A stretch of 64,000 nt of DNA, from assembly GCA_037044905.1 (NCBI GenBank), contig JBAOKB010000061.1, forward strand, positions 372,001-436,000, read 5' to 3'. Shown here one piece after another: positions 55,219-64,000 of this stretch. How positions within the stretch are numbered: the stretch's first letter is position 1; every line of letters begins with the position of its first letter. A program made the translations under genes and the position numbers. The stretch comes from Hortaea werneckii. Its lineage: Eukaryota; Ascomycota; Dothideomycetes; Mycosphaerellales; Teratosphaeriaceae. Below the pieces are notes generated by a model, which did not search any database, had not been told where the DNA came from, and saw nothing but the letters and a program-made list of their open reading frames with translations.

Positions 55219-56750
55219 TCAGAATCCTTGTTGCCGATGCCACTTCTCTTCCCAGCCAGGATAGAAAGGAGTCTCGCTTAGTGTATGTGGCTCCCAATCT
55301 TTGGGAACCAAGCCTTTCGCAACCTGCTCCCGCTCATATTTTTCCATCGCAGGAATTACGACGTGCTCGGTGTGCCAGGTATTCTTGTATTCCATCAAAT
55401 TCTTTTTGCCTTCTCGCAAGACTTTCAGCAAGAGCGTCGGGATGTATGGTTCGTCTCTGAATTCCGTCACGGGCGTGAAGAGCGCTTTGAAGTTAAAAAC
55501 AACAGCTCCGGATAATGGCAGCCGCCGCAGCGTTTGCCAATCCACCCTCAAGTTGCAACGATCAACAGTGTGCGAAGGGTCTTGGCCCTCTCTGAGCTTC
55601 TCATGGGGGTCGTCAGGGGGCATGAACAACGGCTCGTCGATTTCAAGACCCCAGCTACCGCGTTGGACAGCCTTTTCGGTCGGTTTCTTGGAGAAGTAAC
55701 GATCCATCGAGAATTGCATCTTCTCCTTGTAGTCTGGAATGGGCTCGTGAATCTCATGCAGTTGTAAGCCAATCTTTGAACCAAGGCTCCAACCAAGACT
55801 GCTGCAGATGATACCGGCCCGGAAGGCATATATGCCGGTCTGTGGATCGCGCAGCATTATTGCAAAGTCCTCTGGAACGTTTTGTAACAGTACGTGAAGA
55901 GGTTCTGTTGCACGAAGATCTGTATCCGTTTTCAGGATCTCGTTGTGAAATATCATCTGCTCAACATCAAGCTTGAAATACTGAGGATAACGCGCGCACA
56001 AGAACTGCAAGCACATCTCCATTAGCTCTTTTGTTGCAATCTCCGAGCCTGGTAAAGCTTGGAGAACCAGTGGACCGTGATTCTTGAAGAGAGATTCCCG
56101 CTGCCTGACCCGATCGGCATAGGTATGCTCAAGCTCTAGCCACCAATCCGATTCGAGCTTCGAGATTGCTTGGAGCGGTCAGCAGTGACAACAATTATTA
56201 GCTCAAATAGACTTACACATCGTTTGATGATATGCCCAGCGTAGTGGACGGTAAGGTCTTGGCTTTGCTTTGCTAATGTCAAATGCAGTGTATGGGTTAG
56301 GCAGTGGCACACCGCTCAGCCTTGCATAGTCTGGGAACTCCCCAAACGCCTGATCTCATCCACCGTGAAGCCCGTAGGGGTTGTGTACTCTGCTAGAGCA
56401 GCCGTGTTGGCAGCCTCTGTGTTCGGCACTCTCTTGGACTGATCAACAGTCTGCTCGCTTAGATCCTTGGCCGACCTCCCCGGGCCATGTAGCTTCAAGT
56501 CTGCCAGTACATGTCGACGGCTTGGCGGGAAAGCGTCACTGTAATCTGGACTGGATGGAGGCTTATTGGACGGAAGTCCTTGCTTGTCGGGTGATAGCGA
56601 TCGGGGAGGCGTGAAAGACTCAGTGGCACGTCGCCCGCGCGGATGAAGTCTTTGCAGTAAGACTCCGCGCTTCTTTTTGTCGAGCACGAAGAATGCAAGG
56701 GAAGAAGCTAGAAAGGCTAAGCCTGCCGCGAATGCTAGCTGTTGATACAT
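55219..56750 (-). CDS. DUF3445 (heme-dependent oxidative demethylase-like) membrane protein
   Basis: The N-terminal anchor (LAFAAGLAFLASSLAFFVL) follows ATG 56750. A Ser/Pro-rich linker, then IRRFGEFPDYARLSGVPLPN and PYTAFDISKAKPRPYRPLRW, lead into the DUF3445 core (LVLQALPGSEIATKELMEMC; VPEDFAIMLRDPQTGIYAFR; GLEIDEPLFMPPDDPHEKLR; RVDWQTLRRLPLSGAVVFNF). Members of this family oxidatively N-demethylate dimethylamine-like substrates in bacteria; the fungal function is unknown. The frame changes near 56344: the coding strand reads CGTTTGGGG where CGTTTTGGGG would keep the frame. An intron lies near 56160-56215. The gene is convergent with the monooxygenase, 101 bp apart. A joint role is only a guess. 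Confidence 0.8.
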
Positions 56751-57137
56751 GATCACAAGTCGGCGGACGATCAAACAATCTCAGTGGAAGGCAATTGATT
56801 CTGAGGGAGAACCTGACTTGGGGTCGTGCCAGGCATATAACAATAAGATGCAGCAACGGCCCATGATGGGCGACTTAGGCTGGGACAAGGTTTATGAAAT
56901 GGGTAGGACTATCCTACCTTCTTCGGGAGGGCGAAGGTGATACTGTACCCGGCACACTCTAGATATTACCTCGCGGGTCTTCAGCCAATGACCGCCGCAG
57001 TCCGGTGGCCTTATCAGTAGTTGACCGGTCGGCGGAGGGAGCTGGCGAGATGGATGTCGTGTGAGGGGCGCGGGGGAGGAGGGAAGCTGGAAGTTGCATC
57101 CGTTTTGGGTAAAGTCGTGACCAGCCCTGATTCTGCC
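56751..57137. other. Intergenic region
   Basis: Promoter side of the DUF3445 gene. No coding feature is supported. Confidence 0.5.
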
Positions 57138-58941
57138 TCAGGCAAGCACATCACACTGATCCTCATTCGACAATGCTGGGAGACCAGCTTGCCGCCTGTA
57201 ATCGTGGATGACGTCCAGGTCTTCAAAGCTATCAATAGTCTCCCACGTCAGAGCTTCAAAACCGCGCCATTTCACTTGGTAGAGTTGAACAGGAGTCCGA
57301 CCAAAGTCTGGCCCTTGCTCTTCAGGATCTGACATTCTGTGGCCCACGATGCGCTCAATCTCGAAGACACCATCTTCATCGCTTTCCTCCTCGCCATCGT
57401 CCGAGTCGTCCATATGTTGCGACACAGGAGATTCTGGTGCGCAGCGCGCTTGCTACCGGGGTGTGGTAGAAGGCTTCGGGGCTAGCCCGTTTCCCGCCGA
57501 CGAAGATTCAGGTTGGTCAGGTTCTCCTGGCCTTAACGGCTCTGTGGTATTCTTCAACAGTCTTCGGATCCAGGAAGCTTTCGGCCGGCTCCCATGTCGG
57601 CTCATCGTAACCTTCCCATTTCACTTGATATAGCATGACAGGCTCCTTACCCGGATGTGTTTTGGAATCACTCATTTGGTGAGCAAGTACAGCTTCCATG
57701 ACATACTCGTCGGCTGCAAATCCATCCTCTACATCATCAGCCTCATCCTCATTGCCACTGTCATCCACCGAACTAAGGTTGGCAGTCGGCTGCATAATAG
57801 ATGTCAGCGTCGTCTGCTTGTAATTTCTCTGTTTCGAAGCGTCTTCCTTAAATGCCGCAGCGGCAGTGCCCAGCTGGCCTTTTGGTGATTTTGCGTGGCC
57901 TTGTGCTGTCGAGCTCTTCGTGACAACGGTGCCAGCCTCTGTCGATGGATCGCGGCCGGCCAAAGCATCTTCTGATGGAGACTCATCCGAAGAATAAGAT
58001 GAATGTTGTAGTTTGAGCCGTTTGGTAGGTTCTTCCTGACTCAAGCTCATGCGATGCATTGCTGGAGACACGTCTTTGGAACCGCTCGCTTGAGGCCGTC
58101 CCTCCTCGTTAGGATCATAACGCCATCCGAGCGGCATTAGTTCTTGTGTGATAGGGTGTCTTCTCCGTCGAGGACGCTTCTTGTGCGGCAAGCTCCCAGA
58201 CGCCGTGCGATTTTCGGAGGTTTCCAAAGGTGCAAGCGGCATTAATTGCCCTGTGACCGGGTCTCTTTTCCTCCTCCGTCGAGTGGGTTGTTGTAAGTGT
58301 ACAAGCTCATGGGACGGCTTCTGCAACCCAGGCGCTTGAACTGGTGGTAAGGAATCATCAGAGGCATCTGCACTTTCCTCGTCGCTCAAGGGCATTAATT
58401 CGCCCGTTTGGGGATCGCGTTTCCGGCGACGCCGCTCTTTGATGGGTTTGAAAAAGTTTTTGTATGTTGGACGGGCGCGCCCTTGACCTCCAGGGGCATA
58501 ACTTTCATTTCCGCTGTTTCCTGCATCATCAATTTCTTGATACTCAATCGTGCCTTTGCGAAGCGCTCTCTCCCTCTTGATCTCTTGACGCTCCCTCTCC
58601 ATACGCTCCTGTTCGGTTTTAACGATGCGAAGGAGCTCAGCTTCTTCCACAAATTGATGGGTCTCGTATTCTTCAAGATGATCCGCAGAGATATAGTCGA
58701 GAACCTCGTCCACGGCAACATCCTCAAGCGTCGTGTCTCCGATTTTGAGCGTGTAAAAGGCCCCATTTGATCCCAAGACCCGGCCCACGATCTGAGCTCC
58801 TCGAGGTGCAACGTCAGACAGCTTGACTGGCAGAGGCTCGTCGCCGTATAGGCGTCGCGGTGGCGACGCCCTTGCCGCCGCTTTACCCTTTGATGTAGCA
58901 GGACTGTACATTGGAACATTTACGCTGGCGAGTATAGACAT
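57138..58941 (-). CDS. Tandem-chromodomain protein with triple basic repeats
   Basis: From ATG 58941 (MSILASVNVPMYSPATSKG) a 474-codon frame runs to 57517. It has an N-terminal globular part (GRVLGSNGAFYTLKIGDTTL), an Arg/Glu helix, three copies of a basic repeat RRRRKRDPxTGxLMPL, disordered acidic/Ser sequence, and a chromodomain (YVMEAVLAHQMSD...VMLYQVKWEGYDEPTWEPAE). A second chromodomain lies downstream on the same strand, 57425-57138 (VFEIERIVGHRMSD...VQLYQVKWRGFEALTWETID). Between them, reading frames change about three times over 100 bp without a good intron. One protein with two chromodomains and local base errors is likeliest; two neighbouring genes are the alternative. It probably binds methylated histones. 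Confidence 0.75.
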
Positions 58942-59283
58942 TGTGTGCTAGAGTGAGGATCACACCGTCCATGCATCGCCTTGCAGTCCCGTATGACAAG
59001 TGTTTGAATATCCAGGTCACGCTGAGTGGACACGTTTGGTGACGAGACCGAAATACAAGCGAAAAGCGTAAAGCAGTGAATATGGAGGTAATGTGGCTCG
59101 TACACATTTGAAAAAAGGGTCCAAAATCAATATTTGACTGCGCTCCATGAAAGTTGCAGCCCCTCGGATTTTCCTTGCCTTGGTTAATCCGGGCATCGAA
59201 GCATGCCTTAATTTCTCCATCTCCCAATACCTCTGCTCGCTTCTGTGTCGCATGGCATTTTAACCTGCCAGGCTTCGTAGGAG
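58942..59283. promoter_or_regulatory. Divergent promoter region chromodomain / Tcd-like
   Basis: A 342-bp spacer between divergent starts. No specific element is called. Confidence 0.5.
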
Positions 59284-60871
59284 ATGTCATCATGGTCTTC
59301 GTGGCTGGGCGAAAGAAGCGCTGAGATCGCTTCATCTCACCGGGTGCAATTAGGCATCACGGCGGCGGTCTCTGTTGGCGTTGGAGTCGGTGCCGTTGTT
59401 GGCCTGCAGAATGCTAGACGCTGGTACAATATTCACGACCTGAAAGACTCAATACCGGACATTGATTCTCCGCACCATATCGACAAGGTTTGATTTAGCA
59501 ACGCCCAGCCAGATGACTTCCTAACTAACTCACAGCTAGATTAATCAGTTCGGTGGCGCGGTCCCAGAAGGCAGCCACGATCGAAAAGATGAAGAGAGAA
59601 GCGCTGCTCTTGCACGACGAGCTCGATTGGGCGACTATGATGAGGACCTGATTTTAGAGCAGCTAGCGCGCAATCGTGTATTTCTTACCGATGAAGGCTT
59701 GGTCAAGCTGAGGAACGCCTTCGTAGTTGTCGTCGGCTGCGGTGGTGTTGGTTCTCACGCAACGGCAGCTTTGGCACGCTCAGGCTGCGGCAGACTACGT
59801 CTGATAGACTTTGACCAAGTCTCTCTCAGTTCCCTCAATCGCCACGCCGTCGCCACTTTGGCTGACGTTGGTACTCCAAAGGTTCAGTGTTTACGGAAAC
59901 GATTGGAGCAGATTACACCGTGGACGCACTTTGACTGTCGCAATCAGCTTTTCGGCGAGGGAGTGGCAGAGGAACAGTTGGCACCTTGGACTGATGGGCA
60001 AAAGCCTACATACGTAATTGACGCCATTGACAACATCGATTCAAAGGTTGCCCTACTTCACTATTGCAAGGAGAATGGGCTGCCGGTCATATCATCCATG
60101 GGAGCCGGCTGCAAGTCAGATCCGACACGAGTATTTGTCGGGGACATATCCGCGTCGGCAGAGGATCCATTATCTCGAACTACACGACGAAGGCTTCGCA
60201 TGCTGGGAGTGAAGGATGGCATTCCGGTCATCTACTCATCTGAGAAGGCCGGGCCGGGCAAAGCCCAACTTCTTCCATTGCCTGAAGAAGAATTCGCCAA
60301 AGGACAAGTCGGCGAGCTCGGCGTGTTACCTGACTTTCGCGTGCGCATATTGCCGGTACTTGGTACAATGCCAGCGGTCTTTGGGCTATGTGTGGCGAAC
60401 CATGTCATGCTAGAGATCACGGGCTATCCTCACGACTACCTACCGAGCAAAGCACGGGAGAAGATGTACGATGGAATCTTGGCTCAGCTGCAAGGGCTGG
60501 AGGAGCGAGTGGCAAAGAGTTGTGGTTACGACCCACTTGGCTTACGCATTCCCATCAATTCGGACGACGTGGGTTACATGGTGGAGGAAGTGTGGCACGG
60601 CAGAAGCGCAGTCTCCGGGCTCGCCAGCAGGCTGGCTCTCACGAGATGGCGAAGGCCACAAGGCGACTGGATCGATATGCGGACACCGGGCCAGAAGGCA
60701 GACTGTCTCCGGTTCGACGAGGTCGTCTGCGTGACGAAAGACGAGATGCTAAAGCATGAGAAGGAGGTATTGAAGGGTGGGAAGGCGCCAGAGGATTTGT
60801 ATGATAAGCAAGTGATTGAGCTAGTAGAGCGAAGATGGGAAGTTGAACGCCATTTCAGGGCTCAAAGATAG
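59284..60871 (+). CDS. tRNA threonylcarbamoyladenosine dehydratase (Tcd1/Tcd2-like, E1-fold)
   Basis: Cyclises t6A37 in tRNA with ATP, as yeast Tcd1/Tcd2 (bacterial TcdA). Exon 1 (59284-59490) carries a membrane helix (VQLGITAAVSVGVGVGAVVG), matching the mitochondrial outer-membrane location of the yeast proteins. Exon 2 starts at 59540 (INQFGGAVPEGSHDRKDEER). The E1 Rossmann core has VVVVGCGGVGSHATAALARS, LIDFDQVSLSSLNRHAVATL, DAIDNIDSKVALLHYC, ISSMGAGCKSDPTRV and FRVRILPVLGTMPAVFGLCV. Length is about 512 aa. No frame break. Confidence 0.92.
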
Positions 60872-61355
60872 TGTAGTCATGTATATACTTCAGCGTTGTT
60901 TGCTTTGCGGTCTTCCCATATCGCTTCCGCAGATACAGAGTCGTTGCATTCCCTATGGACAACGGTGATTGGCTTTGCTGTCATGCAAGGGCGGAATCCC
61001 CCAGTGCACCATCCCGACGGCTGACACTTTGTTGGCCACTTCAGGTCCTCAATTCGCATTCCCCATCTGGTTGCGCATCTGGTCCTCACTCAGTGCTATT
61101 TCCAAGCCATCGCTTGCATCGATGAAAGGAAATGAGATCATCTCGGAAACGACGGCGTGATTGTGCACAGGCACCGGACAGTGCACAAGCGAGGCGCTCT
61201 CGGAACAGGACAGGTATCGGATGCCGAACCCGCTTGTCAGTAGTATCGATGAAGTGACGTTAGGCTCTCTGTGATCTTCTTTCCTTCTTCTTTCCTCCTC
61301 TGTCGCAACTACTGCATCTTTATCCTTGTATTAATTAGCCAACACATCAATCAAG
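60872..61355. other. Intergenic region
   Basis: 3' side of the Tcd-like gene and promoter of the MAPEG gene. A CT-rich tract (TCTTTCCTTCTTCTTTCC) lies at about 61277-61300, common near fungal start sites. Confidence 0.5.
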
Positions 61356-61950
61356 ATGTCCACATCTCTGCTTGGTCTGGCGTTGCCCAAGGAGTACGGG
61401 TAAGTCTCATCGCAGCAATGGAACCGTCAAGAGGGCCGAGACACTGACGAGCACCTCATAATCCAGCTACGTACTCTGCGCGACCGCCTCCACTTTCTTC
61501 GTCTCCTTCTGGCATGGCGCTCGTGTCTCTGGCTTCCGCAAGCAAGCCGGTGTTCCGTACCCAAAGGTTCTGGCTGAGAACAGCGATATGTCCGCCGCTG
61601 AGCCAGGCCAGAAGAAGGCCATGTACCTCTTCAACTGCGCACAGCGTGCTCACGGTATGATGCGGTGATTTTCTGCTACACTGGGACCTCATTGACGTTT
61701 TTCCATAGGCAACTACCTCGAGAACCAGCCTTCGGTAGCGATTGCTCTGCTCGTGGCAGGTGTTCAGTACCCACTTTGGTCAGCAGGATTGGGCGCAGCA
61801 TGGTTGGTTTTCAGGATCGCCTACGCAGTAGGCTACACAAGAGAGGACAAGTCTAAGGGCGAGGGAAGGTTGATTGGAGCTCCGTTCTGGTTCGCCCAGC
61901 TTGGGCTCTTTGGCCTGACTCTCTGGACGGGCGTGCAAATGCTGCTGTAG
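61356..61950 (+). CDS. MAPEG family microsomal glutathione S-transferase 3-like
   Basis: A four-helix membrane enzyme of glutathione or eicosanoid-type detoxification. Three exons with GTAAGT and GTATGA donors and CAG/TAG acceptors: MSTSLLGLALPKEYGY, then VLCATASTFFVSFWHGARVS, FNCAQRAHG, then NYLENQPSVAIALLVAGVQY, AWLVFRIAYAVGYTRED and GLFGLTLWTGVQMLL. The FNCAQRAHGNYLE motif is the MGST3 signature. Length is 153 aa, normal. No frame break. Confidence 0.94.
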
Positions 61951-62476
61951 AAACGGCAGAGGGACGATTGGCAGCGTGTTTGGCGGGGCAAAATGCTACC
62001 TGCCTCAACTGGTCACTGGTCAAGTGGAGAGGCTTGATGTAAGATGAATAGGTACAAGAGCTTAATACCGAAGTCTTTATTACGTGGGCCTATCTCGTGC
62101 GGCGGCTTTCAGGTCTTGAAGCGTGAGGGAACGGCAGCATAAACGAGGCATCTATCGTCCGGTCTACGCCGCGAAACGAAGAGACACGGCGAAATTTACA
62201 AAACGCATACTTCGCACATGGATACAGCCTTGAAGACACTTCACAGCCAGCTGGATGCTGGCGAGTGGCACTGGCCCTGGGTGAGGCAAGTCAGCCCTGT
62301 TCGCCGTGAATTGAGGTTGATGATGGGTCGCGGCCGCTTTGGGCTTTTGCCACCTGGACTGCTGACGTCTTTTCTTAGTTTTCACGTGCTTCTTGCAAAG
62401 TCGCTCAAGTGGGATGTAATCGGCAGTCCTGATTCTTTCATCCTTCAGCCACCTACTTCATCAACCACCGCCCGTC
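61951..62476. other. Intergenic region
   Basis: 3' side of the MAPEG gene and promoter of the next. Nothing else is recognised. Confidence 0.5.
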
Positions 62477-63761
62477 ATGGCGTCCGCTTTGCGCAGACTG
62501 ACCACGCGACAGGCCAAAGACCAGCTTGAGGACGCCGACTCTGACGGCGACTCTCACGCCAGCTCAACGAAAGCAGTCATGGAGACGCCTTTCGCTTCTC
62601 GACCCCTCACGCCCGCCAATCACCCGGATCTGAGCAACACGCCGCTTCCAGGCCGCTCTTCCATTCGGCGCGTGTCACCATCGGCCGAGTCGATCAACCG
62701 CTACAAGATGAGAGCGCCTGTGGCAGTGGGCCCAGCAGTGGCAACCTCAGACTCCAAAAGCAACTACGGCACCGAGAAAGAGGCCGCCTCGAGTGACGAG
62801 CTTTACCAGGCACCAAATGCGACGGACGCGAGCCTTCGTGAACGCGAAAGCCCAGATTCCTTCAGTGATGAAGGCTTTGAGCATATTTCAATCGCTGAGG
62901 CGAAAGACGCAGGTAAGCAACGCACAAATGATCTAGAGATGGCGCCTGTCAACGTGAGCATGCGCGGCCTCAAATTTGAAGAAGGCAGCAGCGAGCAGAG
63001 CAGCGAGCAGAGCAGGGTTACCAGATCGCAATCTCGCCGCAAAGAGCGCGCCGATTCAGCCGCGGCAGGCTTGACCTCAGACAGCACGGATATCGGCAGG
63101 CAGATCATGTCAAAGATGCGCGCAACTGCCGACGACGATGTACCGGAAGACCCACAGCCACGCAAATCGAGCGACAAATCACGCCCACTGGTGATGAGGA
63201 AGAGTGAGCAGAAGAGCCCCAGCACGTCGCTCGACACGTCGGCTAACAGCCCATCTCGGCTGCCAAACCAAGAGTCACCGGACGCCTCTTCCGCCCATTC
63301 GCAACGATTTGAGAGCGTCTCGCCTCCAGGTGACCTTCGATCGGCCGCTGATGATCCGGGACCGGCCAAGGAGCCAACTTCATCATCTCCCCCTTCCACA
63401 GCAAGCAAACTCCGCGAGCTGGTATCACGTCGCTACGTTCGTGCTGATACTGTGTCTCCTCTGGTTTTGCTGCCTCCTCGTTACGATCCTACTAGTCCAC
63501 CGGGCATGCAGTTCTGCAGCCGCCTACCTGCGACAAGTCGGCCGAAGCGTCCGTGGGGCTGTAAGTGAATCTCCCTACCAGCAAAAACAAATGTAGACCT
63601 GCGAAAAGCGCTAACGAAGCTTTCCAGGGATGAGACGCTGGACCTGCTGTCGCTGCAAAGCGCAGACGGTAGTCGAGCAAGAGTGCTGCGCCAAAATCGA
63701 TTGCGGTCACAAGAGGTGCCATAGCAAGTGCAAGTTGATTCAGCGTAATGAGGAGATATGA
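62477..63761 (+). CDS. Disordered protein with C-terminal Cys/His cluster
   Basis: Exons 62477-63560 and 63628-63761, about 405 aa. The first 340 residues are disordered and rich in Ser, Asp, Glu, Arg and Pro, with a short internal duplication (SSEQSSEQS, a 12-bp repeat near 62990). The last exon gives RRWTCCRCKAQTVVEQECCA and CGHKRCHSKC, a compact zinc-binding-like cluster. The intron phase (T|GG) is kept in this frame. In the alternative frame at 63430-63550 a strongly hydrophobic stretch (FVLILCLLWFCCLLVTILLV) with a basic flank looks like a membrane helix, so an uncorrected base error around 63425 is possible. No family is recognised. Confidence 0.55.
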
Positions 63762-64000
63762 GCGGGTGAAGCACGATCCTGGTGCCCAGCACGGCATTGG
63801 TGCGGTGTAACGAAAGCAAAGGGTTGGTAAGCGATGGAGGCGAGCAATTGGCACACTTGTCACTCTCAGAGAGTTCTAGTGTGAGGGACTTCAAGACTGA
63901 ATATTACCTGAAATTCGGAAGTGGAGGAAGGTGACGCGGCTTTGAAACCGCAGACATTCAATGCGAACTGCTTAAGAAGATTTGAAGGGAGCGAGCGACT
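63762..64000. other. Right edge of the window
   Basis: No gene start or domain is visible before the edge. Confidence 0.5.

Noticed and set aside
1..64000. Programmed frameshifting as cause of the many frame changes
   Set aside because: The sites share no slippery heptamer or downstream structure and occur in unrelated genes in both directions.
1..64000. tRNA, rRNA, transposon or CRISPR features
   Set aside because: No T-loop/anticodon pattern, ribosomal sequence, terminal inverted repeats with transposase, reverse transcriptase or spacer array could be recognised by eye.

Overview
The window is nuclear DNA of a filamentous ascomycete (Pezizomycotina; a Dothideomycete is my guess, not shown by the sequence). 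The signs are about 30 densely packed genes on both strands, short GT-AG introns of roughly 45-90 nt with fungal branch points, intergenic gaps of 0.1-1 kb, and family members typical of filamentous fungi: an SRP72, a fungal-type PKA catalytic subunit, a DUF3445 protein, a Baeyer-Villiger monooxygenase and a Far1/Ste5-type RING-PH-VWA protein. I saw no transposase, reverse transcriptase, tRNA, rRNA or CRISPR.

Layout. 0-9 kb: an ISWI-partner WAC/DDT protein, the SAGA subunit SGF73 and the HEAT-repeat protein TTI1. 9-14.3 kb: gene-poor, with only two weak small ORFs. 14.3-20.6 kb: a RING-PH-VWA scaffold and STE14 (prenylcysteine methyltransferase), both linked in yeasts to mating-pheromone signalling. 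21-32 kb: an NFKBIL1-like protein, an Asr1/PHRF1-like RING-PHD protein, ribosomal protein eL43, a saccharopine-dehydrogenase-like membrane protein, a possible 100-aa gene, SRP72 and PKA-C. 33-46 kb: an F-box-like protein, an unknown protein, splicing factors RDS3/PHF5A and PRP38, a peroxisomal acyl-CoA synthetase, an MFS transporter, a putative glycosyltransferase and a D-amino-acid oxidase. 46.6-49.65 kb: a tandem-repeat locus. 50.5-63.8 kb: MED22 (four small exons), a PRCC-like protein, a flavin monooxygenase, DUF3445, a tandem-chromodomain protein, a TcdA-like E1 enzyme, an MGST3-like MAPEG protein and a protein with a C-terminal Cys/His cluster. Most are unrelated housekeeping genes; there is no secondary-metabolite cluster.

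Two things stand out. First, the 46.6-49.65 kb locus has at least eleven units of 159-206 bp anchored on a GCGAAAAAGAACC box. Six of ten spacings are multiples of three, and the units share an amino-acid pattern (REKEP..., GSY/GSS, GSFNTRE-AY) running in frame into a terminal ORF that stops at 49648. It looks like a decayed, or mis-sequenced, gene for an unknown tandem-repeat protein. Second, about a dozen otherwise well-conserved genes carry single-base frame shifts, many at short homopolymers, while others are intact. This pattern favours assembly indels over true pseudogenes and matters for anyone using these gene models.
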